Assembly (NCBI GenBank): GCA_022113835.1 | Contig: JAILWY010000009.1 | Span: forward strand, 13,058,001-13,122,000 | DNA: 64,000 nucleotides | Reading direction: 5' to 3' | Source of the DNA: Atopsyche davidsoni | Taxonomy: Eukaryota > Arthropoda > Insecta > Trichoptera > Hydrobiosidae | Shown here: positions 26,067-38,998 of the stretch, one piece after another | Layout: every line of letters begins with the position of its first letter | Numbering within the stretch: position 1 is the first letter of the stretch | Translations under genes and position numbers: made by a program | Notes under the pieces: generated by a model | What the model saw: the letters and a program-made list of their open reading frames with translations, nothing else | Database searches by the model: none | What the model was told of the DNA's origin: nothing

Positions 26067-27944
26067 GTGATACTTTCATCACTGTGATAAGATAAATATT
26101 GATAATAAAGACAAAGAAACCTTTTTAAACCATGTGATAACCAACATCAAAAATTAGGTCAACAAAATGTTACAAAACACATATGATGTATTTGAAAACT
26201 AACGATGAAAACAATATCTTTATTTATTATTTTCGTAAATTATCGATATTCAGAAACTCAGCGCCAGTTATTCATATATATACATATATATATATGTGTG
26301 TGTATTTGTTATATTTTGAAAAAAAAATCAATCGATAAATTTTAGTACATTTTAACATTCACGTGACGCTTAGAAACCTCAATTCAATGATAAATGTTGC
26401 GATTCTGTTATATTAAAATGTAGCTTATTTCGTTGATGTTTATTTATTCCAGTAGTATTTTGGTTTCATTGTCTATGCAATGTGCGCCCTCCATTATGTA
26501 CGCATCCCAACACCCTGTCGTAAATTTGATGTTGCAATATTATGAACAAGTATGGACCGGGGGAAGTCCTCGTAAAAAACTTCAGGGTATTTCTGTTACT
26601 ATCTATAAAATCATATACAGAAATCATATTTTACGAGGGGTCATGACCGGCTCGTCTATCGTTAATTTATGAATCGTTCTGCGACATGTTTTGTTGGCAG
26701 ATATAAAAATGACATTATTAATCTGCAAAGAGATTGTTTTTGTGTGGTTTTGTATTTGATGTCTTCATCGTAAACATACTGCGAAAATAATTACCCTTTT
26801 ATGGTATCAGTACGTCTAGATATATGGAACTGAATAAATCATATCTGATGTTCTAGTTTTCATTGTTTGCATCACTTACTTTTGCATAACATTTTGAAAT
26901 TCATATTTACAGCACGCAGCTCGGCACACTAGCAACATCTGGTGACGCAAAATAAGAAAGCTCAGTGATTACAATTCACGGGTCGCAATTCACTAGAATA
27001 TTATTTGCAAGTAATTTACTACGATTTATTGACTATAAATGTAATGCTGTATATTCAGTGAAATTTCACTTTTCACGTTCACTTTCAGGGAGTTGTTTTT
27101 TTTATGTTTTAAAACAAGCAGGCACACATCATTTAAAAACTGTTTTGGAAGAAAAATTATTTATAATAATAAAGTAAATAGTTTTTATTTTTTGGACTAA
27201 GAAACTGTGTAACTTATTCATGCATATTGCAATACGATTCTGTTACGAACTAGTGAGGAGATCTCTCTCACTAGTAGAACGAACATCTTCGAAAGAAATA
27301 ATATATAATATTTTATTACAAGTGCGTTTTTTTTGTATTTGCTTTTAATATATTTAAATAACTTCTTCTAAACCTAAAAAAAAACATTGTTTGAAGTCAG
27401 CACGTCGTGCTCAGCAAACAAGAGTGCTGCATGTCACGAAGCGGATATCTCAATGAGGATGTCTTCCATACACGTTTTAAAAGTAAATGAAATAATCGCA
27501 GGGTTTTTTTGCGTCCATTAGCGACAGTAACAAGTTTTAAGAAGGATTCGATGAACTAATAGACTGTCGCCGGTGAATTGCTGGCACGGTGGGTTGCCGC
27601 GACGAACTCCCCGAGACGTGCCGCTCGGCAGATCCGCCGCATTACCCGCGGGGTGGGCCAGGAGGCGCGTCCCGACATAAAGCCGCCGATTTTCCGATCA
27701 CGCCCGGGCATTACGGGTTGATTCCTCCACGATCCGACATTTCACCGTCCTGCTCGCTCATCTTGTTCGTCGAAATGATAGAAAAAAAAACTCGATCTAT
27801 AGAGACAAATAACGTTAAAATAGCAGTTCTTTAAAAACACTTTCGCGTATAACTCGACGCATCGCTTTCCAGGCTTCCTTCTGGCGAGAGCCACATTTGT
27901 TGGTGGTCTTAATAAGAGTATAACGGAATAAAATGATTTTTTTT
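26067..27944. other. AT-rich intergenic DNA with one GC islet
   Basis: No gene recognised. A small perfect inverted repeat, ACTAGTGAG at 27249-27257 against CTCACTAGT at 27267-27275, surrounds an AGATCTC core. A GC-rich islet lies at about 27570-27760, whose 81-codon plus-strand frame lacks any known motif. Confidence 0.5.
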
Positions 27945-28630
27945 TAAAATGATATTTGTCCTCAAACTTTTTTTGTCCCGTAGACCCCTTGTTAATATTG
28001 AAATTATACAAATTCATCAACTTCAAACATATTTTTGACATTTGATATAGAACAACTCACTATCATAGAGTTCACTGTACAGTGGATTTAAAAATAAAAA
28101 AGTTAATATACATGTAAAGTTAATTATACTCTTATTGATTACAAACACACAAAATGCAAATATAGTAACATTCACTAAAAAAAATCAATGCTTTTAATTG
28201 GAGGGATGAGTCTGATGCTTTGATAGCAAATTATCAATATTTGGCTTCAAATAAGTCAGATTTAACCTTAAATCTCCTCGCCCAGTGATTTCCAATCTAT
28301 TTCTTTTTTTTAAAAGAAGATTGGCAACCGTACTGAAACCCCTTTTCACGAGGTATGAAGATGGAAAAGTTATCAAAAACCTTCTTGCGATAGTCCTTAA
28401 TGCAGGATAAATAGCATTATTATGTAAGTACATAGGTTCAATCTGTGTTAGGTGCATTATGACATTTACGGAATGCCTAAATTTTGGTGATGACTTGCTT
28501 GAATGGGATCCACTCTCGTAGACCCCCATTTACAGTTCATGCACCCCCAATTTAATTTTTCATTGTCATCGACCCCTTGCAGGGTAGAATCGACCCCTGG
28601 GGGTCAATATTGACCACTTTGGGAACCTAT
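27945..28630 (-). mobile_element. Internally deleted hAT-like transposon
   Basis: Read on the minus strand: an outer end GGTTCCCAAAGTGGTCAATA at 28627 downward, containing the 14-bp palindrome GGTCAATATTGACC (28602-28615) and CCCCAGGGGTCGA, then the C-terminal part of a hAT transposase (28529-28194), then about 200 bp of AT-rich sequence and an end with AAGGGGTCTACGGGACAAAA followed by AGTTTGAGGAC. GGTTCCCAAA/TTTGGGAACC-type ends are known for hAT elements. The N-terminal and central transposase are absent, so it cannot move by itself. The exact outer boundaries and 8-bp target duplication were not resolved. Confidence 0.6.
28194..28529 (-). pseudogene. hAT transposase C-terminal remnant (ZBED5/FAM200-like)
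   Basis: A 111-codon open frame whose second half has the hallmarks of the hAT dimerisation region as found in ZBED5/FAM200-type proteins: FPSSYLVKRGFSTV, then LLLKKRNRLEI, then a DLRLNLTYLKPNI stretch and a LLSKHQTHPS tail. The first half is less conserved. There is no BED zinc finger and no catalytic domain, and the frame begins almost directly after the element's outer end, so this is a deletion derivative. Open over 111 codons, which fits a recent insertion or chance. Family assignment rests on remembered motif pattern, not alignment. Confidence 0.65.
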
Positions 28631-31427
28631 GCTTTAGGCGAATTAGATGCGAACATTTTTTTTTATCACAGTATAAAAATTATAAAATTACTTTTTCGCT
28701 TCAATTCAGCGGTCCAATTTCATCCGAGCTTACCCGACAACATCAGACAGACTAGTGATCACTAGAAGAGTTGAAGGCTGTTTCTTCAATCCTGAGCTTT
28801 CGCTCGAGACACATCTCCTAGTCTCCCACTCATGTAAAATATACAACACGTATCTAACTGGCGACCATGAAAACTTCACAACGTCTGGAGCCTGTACCAT
28901 CCTACATACCCAACAAAGGTCAAAGTATTTCAAAATACTAAATTGGGTATCACTTATAAACTAACACAAATATGCACAAGTTTTATCATATTTTCTTCTA
29001 TTTAAAAAACGCCCATTTTCGTGTGCCCTTGAATCTCTTTAAATAGCCTTCACGAAGATATCGGTTATATTTTTTTAATACCACCTCTATTACATATTCT
29101 CTAGATATTAATAATTGCAATTGCTTTCTCCAGTTGTTTTTTTTGTGCAATAATATCCACTTTCCTTACTAGCGGCATCCGAGCTGTACATAGCGAGAAA
29201 ATTTTGACCAGAGTGAATGTATGCGGATAAATTGTATTGAAAAAATGAAAAAAAATAAAAATCGTCTTTTAAACGGATAAAAACCATGAGTTATGTATGT
29301 AATATTGTTTTTAAAATCAAATTTACGCTTTTTTAAATGCAATTGGAAATTTACTTGCCAAAGGAAAATAATATTATGTATTTATTATTTTCACGTTGAT
29401 TACTGGCGGATACGGCGTGCAACCCCAAATCTGAAGCCAACATCCAAGACTTATGATTTCTACCCCTAGAGCCAGTACAGAGACGCTCGCTCGTGTAATT
29501 GCGATGTTTGGACTTGTCACAGTGTTGTTTTATTCTCGCTGCTTTATAGCGTCCCATTTGGCACGGCCTTAGTTTATAAACGATGTCATGTATTTGATTT
29601 TAATGGGGAGATATTGCTAGCTTTTAAATGATTAAAAGATTTATGCTTTATACATCTTTAAAGTAAAATTCTCACAACGCTAAAGCTTTTACAAAAACAG
29701 AATGGCACGAATGTTTTTTATTCGTTTTGTTTTATCAACTATCTATAACGTGATTAAAATTACACTCTATAACTTATATTTTTATTCTCTTCTATTTTCT
29801 CATCTACTCGTCCATCTTCCGACGTTCCCGACCTCCTATCCGCTCTTCGTTGTGTAGACATTGTGTAATGTTATTTTGTTTACTTGTGGCTTGATTGTAG
29901 AAATCATAATCATTAGCTTAATCTTGATCATAATGATTAGCTTGTTTATTATAAAAATTAACGTGTTTAGGAAAGGAACACGCGAGAAAACATTTACTAG
30001 AGTAATATATACAAAATGGAGTTAGCATTAAGTCTCGGAAATACCATAAACAACAAATAGATTGCACCAGCCTATTTTAAGAGTGTCGAATATACTATAA
30101 AATTGGACTCATGCTCCAGTCATGCTCCTGCAATGTCCTCTGAATTTATTATTGTTTGCTGATGTAAAAAAATGCATGAAAAAATATAATTAGTTGGCTG
30201 TGCGCCGAGAAAAAAATTGATTGAACGATGCCCACGAGGTGAAGCAATCTAGTTGATGACAGAAGCGAAATGGATATTTTATCACGCAGTACTTACATAT
30301 ATGGGTAGTTTTTTTTACTAAATAAAAAGACTTCACTCGAATATACTGTTTCGTGTGTCGAGATTCCGAGAAAGTTTTTACTTAACGCGAGCTTTAGGCC
30401 TGATTTATTTCATGTAATTGTGTGGAGGACAGGCGTAAAAGCAAGTCACCTAATGAAAGACAGCATTAGCATTCTCAGACTCGTTCGTTGAACAAATGAT
30501 TTTTCGTGTAACACATAAGGTTTGTGAACATGAAAATTAATTATCCTGAGTGCAATAGTTAATTTCTCAATAACAAACTTGATTAATTAAATCGACGTAT
30601 TATATTTTAAATTTTGGTATAAGTGCTCAACTTCTTCAATTATTATCCGAATCAAAAATCAATTTCAAAGCAATTTGATTTTTGAAATCTACTCCTTACC
30701 GGCGGTCTAGGGAAGCTTACTTTCGAGTTGGGGGTGTTAAAAACCTATTATATTTCTAAAAAGTTTTCAAGTCCAGTTATCTAACTTGTGCTGGAATTTA
30801 TGGTTTTCATCATGACTTCTTTGTGCACGAGAGTCCGGAACAGATTTTTAAAGGCACGTGTCACTATCTACATTTTTCTGCAAAACTTTTGCCGAGAATA
30901 AAAATAGCCAAACCTTTTCAGCTTTCGGAACTACGCTTAGAGATATTCAGTCGAGATTCGAGAACACCTAATACGTGTTTTTTTTTAATATGCTTCTTCT
31001 TATTTTAATCCGGATGAAAAATATGGGAATCCCAGTAAAAAATATATATAAAATATAAGCAATAAGCTAATATTCATGTCGAAATGTAGTATCGATCATT
31101 AGCGGGAGAGACTGTCGCTTCGATAACAAACATTTTGCAAAATGACGTTTTTATGTATGTATATCACTGCGCATTTTACGTATTCTGAAAAAAATAAAAA
31201 ATACAAATACATTTATACAAATCCAGTATGTCACAATGTTCATTTTGAAACCGAGGTTTAATATTCATAGACAATGTATTTCCCATAGCACGGACGCAAT
31301 TCATCACCATAAACAACGTAATACGCGCGTCACATTTCCCGAGAAACCGTCAGACCAAAAAAATCGAAAATGAAACACCGAAACAAATGCCGGCACGTAA
31401 CCAATCACAGCCCCGCGGGGGAGAACA

Positions 31428-31467
31428 GCCCCGAATCCGCGGCTAATAAAAATAGCGGATTCGGGGC
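31428..31467. repeat. Perfect 13-bp GC-rich hairpin
   Basis: GCCCCGAATCCGC (31428-31440) is exactly complementary in reverse to GCGGATTCGGGGC (31455-31467) around the 14-nt AT-rich loop GGCTAATAAAAATA. It lies in a GC islet and could be a structured element, a binding-site pair or a remnant of a repeat. No second copy in the window. Confidence 0.85.
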
Positions 31468-31829
31468 ATTCATGCGTGACATATTCGGCTGCAACCCAAC
31501 ATAATTTATAGTTTCGGGCCTCGGTCAGCGTTTCATTTATGCGTTTCTGCATGAGCTACACATCATCCATTATTTATCAATTTTGTAATTTGTACAACCG
31601 AGTGATGTGTATATTCAAAAAAACGTCACAATACACGACAGCTATATAAAAAAAAACCTTTGATATAAAAAAAAATTATTCCCATATTCTTTATTTTATT
31701 TTGCGTTAAGGTTGAAAAACTTTTTTTCTGCTTTCGTATCCTATAAATAATCCATCTTTTCTGTTTTCTTATCTATCGATAGGTTTTCGTTACGAACAAA
31801 AAGAGCTAATCTCTAATCTTGAAACCTGA

Positions 31830-32110
31830 GCACGCCAAAACTAGCGACACTAGCGCGGCCGCCCGACGAAATCCCTAACCTTTCGATCCTCGGAATCTCA
31901 AACAAAGTTCCCGACTCCTCGCTTAGCCGAGATCAGAACCACTCGCCGCACGAGCCGGCGTAATCGGCCACGACTCTGGTTTTTTGTCCCCACAGGGGAG
32001 AAGTCCTTCTCGCAGCGCATCACAATCGGACGACTTCTCGGGCGAGTGATCGATGGACGATGAAACTCCGCTCGCGCTGCACCGGAGTGGCTCGCGATCG
32101 ATCCGTGCAT
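31830..32110. promoter_or_regulatory. GC-rich islet
   Basis: A 280-bp GC-richer block with GCGGCCGC near 31855 and repeated CGACTCGC/GCTCGCG-type words. The 88-codon minus-strand frame is Arg-rich from GC composition and shows no domain. May be a conserved non-coding element or CpG-rich promoter; not testable here. Confidence 0.2.
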
Positions 32111-32283
32111 AATTTGACGCAGATTCCTATTTTTTGTGTGACCGGAATATTTAAAATGCATCACGAAGATTAATGGTGGGGTGGGAAAAAAACTTACGGC
32201 GAAACTGCGCTTGAAGTGACACCCCTAAAGCAATTTGTGCTTTTAAAGTGTTTTGTGCTAAAAAACGACTCATGCAAAAAAGG

Positions 32284-32430
32284 GTTTTTTTTCCTACACA
32301 AACTCGATAACGAAAATAGAGAAAACCGTGGACGCTACCGCCTAAGCCTCACCTTGTAAGCCCCACAACCTTAACGCAGGACCAGGGATGGGCACCCACC
32401 GTCTAACTATTGTAAATCAACAAAAAGATT
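32284..32430 (-). mobile_element. Solo arm of long-inverted-repeat element
   Basis: Contains TTTTTTTTCCTACACAAACT, AAAATAGAGAAAACCGTG, ACGCTACCGCCTAAGCC and TGTAAGCCCCACAAC in the order of the right arm of the element at 61996-62495, and ends in ACTATTGTAAATCAAC. No opposing arm upstream, so this copy is truncated. Confidence 0.7.
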
Positions 32431-32694
32431 TTTTTTTTATCATTAATCTAATTTCAAATTAATAACATCCAACCATATTTGTTTTTAATAGTTCAATCAT
32501 GTATAGTTTAACCCTTTAAAATCTTTAAATGCGATGTCTCTGCACAAGTGCACTTTTCAAAAATAGTTTTTGTTTAACCAAAATTATATTATAATTTAAA
32601 TACAACCATTGCATTGTAAGAGTAAAGTACCAAAACTAAAATTGAAAACTGAAATTTATGTATAAATAACAAAAAAAAAACAAAAATGGGTTTG

Positions 32695-32766
32695 AGGGGA
32701 CACCCGGGTTTGAACCGGGGACCTCTCGATCTGCAGTCGAATGCTCTACCACTGAGCTATATCCCC
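32695..32766 (-). tRNA. tRNA-Cys (anticodon GCA)
   Basis: A 72-nt cloverleaf on the minus strand. The acceptor GGGGATA pairs with TGTCCCC, with discriminator T. A box TAGCTCAGTGG, anticodon loop CTGCAGA (anticodon GCA) and T arm GGTTCAAACC are all present. No intron. Downstream in the transcript direction is CCCATTTTTG and then a run of ten T, a strong pol III terminator. Confidence 0.97.
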
Positions 32767-34726
32767 GTGCCAAGACGCCGCGCTAAAATAAAAAAATAAT
32801 AGAACGCTGTCTTTCATATTCACAATAAATCAATACATTTCAATAAATATTTACATATGTACAGCGTGTCATGTTGTCTATATTTGTTTTAAAAAAAAAA
32901 TCAGATTGTGTAATATAAAAGCTATTTTTTTAAATCTCTTCGCTATTCCCGACCCCGTCGGAGATATAAATCTCGCAGAGTTCTCGAGAAGCTTACCTGT
33001 GCTCGGCTTGTTTTAGGAGGCACTCAGAAATCGACAATGCACGAACTGAACTTGTATCCAATAATCCCCGGTATCTATCTCCTCCCAGCATCCACACCGG
33101 GCGAGTTCATTCGGCTCCGAGAGAGCATATTACATCTGACAGTATAGTTGAAGATAATGTACGCCTTATAAATTCAAGGAAACTACGCGTATAATAATAT
33201 TAGTTTACGTGCACTGAATAGCAAATATCGATTTAAGATCATTTTAAATATTCCGTTTATTAAAATACACCACATCGTCTTAAATAGGTCTAGGGATGTA
33301 TTTTTAAACATATTTTTCAAATTTATAGAAAAACTGTTAAATATCGAAATCAATTGGTGAAAAAAATTTCGTTTTATAAGTTTTATTCTAGAATATTTAT
33401 TTACGAATAATTTCGATCAAATTTCAAAATATTTCAAATCTAAATTTTTTAAACTGACTTAAAATTCTTATAAAATTAAAATATTTAAAAAAATATCTGA
33501 TAAATACATATAAAGTATAAAAAATGGATATACGTGTATAAAGAAATAATTAAGTAAATGATTAGTCGTTTTTCACAATAATTTTGTGTAAATCTTGATT
33601 TTAATCTTTGAAATATCACTAAAAACCTTCATTTATTTATTTACGAATTTTTAAATTACAAGCAAATATGTGAAGTAATGTGTCTCTTTTTTTAATATAA
33701 ATTTATATTTTTATACATAATCAGAAACATATAAAAATATTGAAGAAATATATTATCTTATTTATCTAACATTGTCACTCAATTGATCAAAATTGATTGT
33801 GAACTCGACGCAGCACATCAAAATATTTTTAAAAAATAAGTAATTATGTAAGTTCTGATAAATTCTGTAAATAATTTTACTAGCCATTCGCTTCCCTAAT
33901 AACACCAGGCTGGATATTTAACACGTTTAATGTTATTTATAACGAGATAGTACAATTTACAATATATAAAATAATTCCGGGCACGCGAGTTTATTCCTCG
34001 GAGAGTTCTGCTCGCGTGTACCCTCCTCTACCTCTAATCAGAATTCGCTCCCCGAGCGACTCACCCCACTTTATTTGTTAACGTTTTAAATTTCCCCTTT
34101 TTGGCTTTCCAACTAATTTAGCCCCGAATTCAATTCGTTTGGTGTTTCGAATTAACCTTTGCGAGTCTGAATGTAAACAGAAGCCGGAGGTAAATCTTTA
34201 GAAGCCGGTCAAAGACGGGAGTGCACTTTGTGCAAAGTAGTATTTTTCTAGGAATGGGTTTAACTGTTTATTTTTGCTGAAAACTTTATTATTTGCGGTA
34301 CAAAACTTGGTGTTATCAAATGTGTTCAAAGTCCACTAAAAAAGGTAATGTTTTATACTTTATGCATTAATTCACTATTTTTTTTTTAAGAATATAAATT
34401 TCACACGTATTGTACAGTATTTCTCAAAAAATGTACGATAAATAGATGGTTTGCATTAAGGGGTTGGTTTTTGATATCTTCATGTTTGAAATTTCTGAAA
34501 CACTAGAAACATTTTACTTTTTATCTTAAAATATTTAATCACAATGACATCTATTGAACACATGTGAAACTAACTTTTTTTTATATTTCACATTAATATT
34601 TAGATAAAATAAAAGTAATAAAAACTTATTCAAATTATTTCTGTAAAATATTCATAAAATATATAATGCTTGGTTATTTTGTTTCCGTTGAACTTTATTA
34701 ATGTATTTTTGCAGTGTTTCTTACGG
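32767..34726. other. AT-rich intergenic DNA with one GC islet
   Basis: Nothing coding recognised. GC-richer patches at about 32940-33130 and 33975-34220; between them the sequence is extremely AT-rich with no open frame longer than about 60 codons. Confidence 0.55.
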
Positions 34727-34796
34727 CGCGTTGGTTCCGTGGTTTGATGATTGCATCTGAACCAAATCAACTCGGGTTCAATCCCTGAAGCTGGAG
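34727..34796 (+). pseudogene. tRNA-like sequence (possible SINE head)
   Basis: GGCGCGTTGGTTCCGTGGTT at the start resembles a tRNA 5' part with an A-box-like TGGTTTGATGA, and ACTCGGGTTCAATCCC is a good T arm with B box GGTTCAATCC. A normal anticodon arm cannot be drawn between them. This fits a tRNA pseudogene or a tRNA-derived SINE. The inverted repeat at 34877-34977 downstream might belong to the same element. No second copy in the window. Confidence 0.35.
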
Positions 34797-34876
34797 CTTC
34801 GTTTTTATATAAATATAGAGTGGACGTGCCGATGATGAACGCTCTTCACCAATCAAAATGAAATCTATGATTTTAT

Positions 34877-34977
34877 TATAGACATGCACTACCAGCTGAG
34901 GGCGTACACTCTTTTTTTAGATTATTTTGTACTACATTTTTTATTTAATAAAAATCAGCTGGTAGTAAATGTCTATA
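34877..34977. repeat. 23-bp imperfect inverted repeat
   Basis: TATAGACATGCACTACCAGC (34877 on) is matched in reverse complement by the sequence ending at 34977, with two mismatches over 23 bp (GC against TT in the middle), around a 55-bp AT-rich loop. It could be the terminal repeats of a 101-bp mini-MITE or the fold-back tail of the upstream tRNA-like element. Confidence 0.75.
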
Positions 34978-37193
34978 TACTTGAATGCAGTATGTAAATT
35001 CATAAAATATACTAAACTTGTTTCCAAATAAATAAAAAAATTTTTCTAAAAAAAAATAATTAAAAATTTCCCTGCATGGAAACGACCGTACTTTTTCGTA
35101 AAAAAAAAAACTAACCATTCCTGCAAACATACATTTCTTTTAACCTCTTAGGCCTCCATTTCATTCGCGATGCCTGTATTTAAATGACACCTTAACGGAC
35201 ACCGCTCTGCATCTAAACTGCTGCTTTGTACCCCTCCCCCACCCCCAGCCACCCCGCGGCTTCAGGGACGGCACTGCCTTATAGATACCTGAGAATACCG
35301 AAAATCTGAAAAGTTGCTTTGTACTGACATTCGATTTGATGACGCCTCTCCTCCTAGGAGGTTTGGTGACCATTTCATCGTACATGTTTCTATCATGGGC
35401 CACCTCACCGATGAGGCCACCTCTAGCCACTGGCGCACGTAAACTTCCTCCTTCCTGTAGAATGGCCAGGTAGAGTGGCCAAAATAAAAGACCTTCAGCT
35501 TCTTTACCAACGTCAGGAGTTCTCTTCCTTACGATCAACTAATGGTGTTTTATGGATTCTCCTATATTGCCACATTTCTGGTACCTCAATTCATCGCAGA
35601 GTAGCTGTTTTGGGTGTCCAACCTTAACTCAACAAAGGAGAACTGAGACTTTATATAGCACTTGGTGAATCTTCTCCGACTCTCTGTACCCGCCGCGCGC
35701 CAGCCCTGATACTCGCATGTAATCTCCTTAACGTTTTTATGGAAATTTTAACCCCACGCCATTTTTTCTTGCCGGCGTTCATTGCGCGACGTGTTCGAGA
35801 AAAGAACCCAATTTGACGGAATTTGTAACCCGGAATGCGCTCCGCTGTCGTGTATCTTGATACTTTTCATGTTTCATACGTGGTGAGAGAAAATTTCACG
35901 GAATTCCCAGATAGGTAACGCTGCGAATTGCGTGCACAGGCGAAAACTCCGTAATGTATTTTATATGAAGTGTTTTTCATTATCACGCCAGCGACACCGA
36001 AACCGCGTCACCCTACTCTGAATTATTTTGAGTCTTGTTCATATTGTTACGAACGACTAGTATTATCATTTTATAAGAGCCGGACTTCATTCTAAAAACC
36101 GAAAAAAAATACAGTGCACAATTACTAATCGAACCACCGGAATGAAAAGTATAGACATCGTGTTTCGATCGATACAACAAAATAATTTTAAAAAGAATAT
36201 ATTTTATAAACAATTCAAAGCCAAAGTAACAAAAATGGTCTCATCACCGCAATGTAAAGGTAGCCATATAACCTATTCCAAAAAAACCAATAGAAAAAGT
36301 TCAAAGAAGACAGAAGAAGAAAAACACCAACAGGCTTAAATTTTTGTATTATAATTTAAAGCAATAAAACACTACAAATATAACCAAGCAGTTGCTGATC
36401 AAGTTTCTTCGTCAATATTTAAATAATTATTTATTTCAACAGTAAAAAATTAATCCAACGCGAAATTCCCAAAACATTATATTTCAAGCAATTAACGACA
36501 TTTTCTTAATTAAAAATATAAAAAGGTTTTATCCCACTTACTTTTTCATATAGCCTTAGCTCCGTCGCTGGCTAGCTTTCTTGTGAATATTCTCCTTAAA
36601 GCCACTTTAATTGAGTTAACTACGAATTTATTTTCGAGTTTTAATATTAAATACCCATGCTGGGAAAAATACAAAGCAATGGAAAAAAGCTCACAGAAAT
36701 GTTTTGTTTAAGGATAACTTCCATTTCCGTCCCATTCACAGTGTCTTCGTTGTGTGAAATTTGTGTAACAAATTATTTTTCACCTCCTGATCTAAATAAT
36801 AATCAAAATTCGCATTATTATTAAAGTAAATAAAATATGCTTGCATTGACGTGCGTAAATCGGATAAGCTCTATTACGACCCATCTCGAATACATTAAAC
36901 ATACCCGACATATTAACAAGAAAATATTTTTCACATTAAAATACATTTATTCCACAGTAGTAAATATCGAATCAATATAAAAACAATCAACTCTAATGGT
37001 CTGGTGCAAAAACTCATACTTATGTATAATTTTTTTCATTCATAAAAATAATCAACGTCATCTAATGAAAAGTTGACATCACATCGTAAATCATTTTTTG
37101 CGTGAAAGATAAGCTTGCAAAAAATTGATGAGCACCTTTATAAAAGAATTTCGATATCAGAATTCGTTCTTTATTTTTTATACGAGACGTCAC
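34978..37193. other. Intergenic DNA with possible degenerate coding block
   Basis: The block at about 35160-35540 has two overlapping minus-strand frames (125 and 82 codons) and balanced base composition. One frame starts MVKKLKVFYFGHSTW, faintly like the KLKYFGH motif near the C-terminus of some LINE reverse transcriptases, and the likeness does not continue in one frame. A frame-broken retroelement fragment is possible. A GC islet at about 35690-35850 follows. Nothing else recognised. Confidence 0.35.
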
Positions 37194-37265
37194 GGTTCCA
37201 TGGTGTAATGGTTAGCACTCTGGACTTTGAATCCAGCGATCCGAGTTCAAATCTCGGTGGAACCT
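37194..37265 (+). tRNA. tRNA-Gln (anticodon TTG)
   Basis: A 72-nt cloverleaf. The acceptor GGTTCCA pairs with TGGAACC, with discriminator T. A box TGGTGTAATGG, anticodon loop CTTTGAA (anticodon TTG) and B box AGTTCAAATC are present. A TTTTT terminator lies at 37279-37283. It is convergent with the tRNA-Asp gene 174 bp downstream on the other strand. Confidence 0.97.
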
Positions 37266-37439
37266 AAGCTAGATCGTCTTTTTGTTATATTTAGCATGTT
37301 CCTTGTGCGCTCTGTTGTACTTTTATTTAATTTTGTTTTTTATTTAATTATTCTCAATTGTGACTTTGTTCTGTGTATGAACAAGCTTGGCTAAATTATT
37401 TATTGTATACGTGTGTGTAAAAAAAAAAAACAAAAAATC

Positions 37440-37511
37440 CTCCCCGGCGGGGAATCGAACCCCGGTCTCCCGCGTGACAGGCGGGGATACTGACCACTAT
37501 ACTACCGAGGA
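37440..37511 (-). tRNA. tRNA-Asp (anticodon GTC)
   Basis: A 72-nt cloverleaf on the minus strand. The acceptor TCCTCGG pairs with CCGGGGA, with discriminator G. A box TAGTATAGTGG, anticodon loop CTGTCAC (anticodon GTC) and B box GGTTCGATTCC are present. In the transcript direction a six-T run follows at once and a ten-T run soon after. Convergent with the tRNA-Gln gene at 37194-37265. Confidence 0.97.
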
Positions 37512-38998
37512 CATGCGTAAGTGCGAGAAAGTGTTCGTATAATATCTAACTCGTCTTGTAAGAAATTTTTACAATCTCGAAACATTTTTACGAAAAAATT
37601 GTTGAAAATATTTGCTGCATAATGTAAAATATTTTAATTAAATAGCGAGCTGTATAATTCTTGTGCAATGCAAGATGTTTTCATTCCCGATCCATACCGT
37701 TACTGATTCGATTAGGTCTGCATAGGTGTGTAGTGAATACATGCGATTTGTAGGCATGGCAATCATACACACAGTACAGGCCACACAGCAATAGACAATG
37801 TGGCTCCGTGTGCTCTGCCGCCACCGTACGTACGTATACAATTTTTACACAGTAATGCTATGTTTATAACAATATAAGCCTATACGTACATATAGACAGA
37901 ACAGTCGTGTGCGTTCAAGTATCAGGCTCTCATAACAAGTGTGGAGGTATAGAGAAAAGCGGTAACCTGTCTAGCTTGTTGTGCCCGGCTGCGCAACCTT
38001 TTTCTGTAATCGTAATAATATTTTTAATGCTACACAACAAAAAAAATAAAAATAATTAAAAAAAGAAATCAATCTATTTTAATGCACTCAAAAGCGACTT
38101 ATGATTTCGTTTCTTATTTTTATTTTTTTTTTATTTCCTTATAAGCAAGTGATTGAATTTACATATTTTTATAAATTTTATGTATAAATTAAGATGGCTG
38201 TTACTCATTCAAATAATGTATGCAGAAATAACACCAGTTTTAGTATTTTATGTTTCAAATTTATAAAAATACAAAAATTAGCAAAAAAAAATTATATTGT
38301 GCCCTGCCCTATTATAATTAAATTTGGACATGTTTTACTATGTACTTATAACGTTTATGATAAAAAAAAAAATAATATGAAATAGCACAATACACACTTT
38401 TTTTAATTTTACAAACTATGTATAGTATATTACTTAAATTACAATGCCATTTTTTTTTTCTACTCCGAAATATTTTGTATAACAAAAAGTATGTGAACGA
38501 AACCCAAACCCCATTACCCTATTGACAACGAAAAGAGAAATAAAAACAATTTTTATTGCATATTAATGACACATTTTATATACTTCGGTGTCATCATAAG
38601 GAGTTAATGGCGTTGCTAGTAACCGATCCTTATACTAATAACAAAACGAATTAGGCGCACGGTGCACGCATTTTTTTTCCGCTTTCAACGAGTCATTGGC
38701 TTATAACTGTAAATATAACACATAATACAAATATTGCGGTCGAAATAAAAATTAACAAAAAAAAATAATTGAATATCGTAATAAACTGTTGTGCTCCCCT
38801 GTCGGGATCAACGACCATCTGATAGTAGTAAACCGTGAGCCGTCTCTAATTAACCCGTCACCATACAACAGCACACTTCACAGGCGCTCAGATTTCCACA
38901 TGCACACCGTGCCGTAGTGGTTACTCTCTACACCGGCGGCATTTCGGATACCTCTTCTCCTCTTCTGCTCCCCTGATACTCCGCGCAGCAGTATATTC

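Larger units (their letters stand above)
28631..32283. other. Intergenic DNA, a few GC-rich patches
   Basis: AT-rich. A moderately GC-rich block at about 28735-28930 begins with the 14-bp palindrome CTAGTGATCACTAG (28752-28765) and has frames on both strands, none recognisable. GC-rich islets at about 31310-31510 and 31830-32110. No tRNA or protein gene seen. Confidence 0.5.

Noticed and set aside
35161..35538. 125-codon minus-strand frame as a gene
   Set aside because: No family features, two overlapping frames of similar quality, no splice context; at best a broken retroelement piece.
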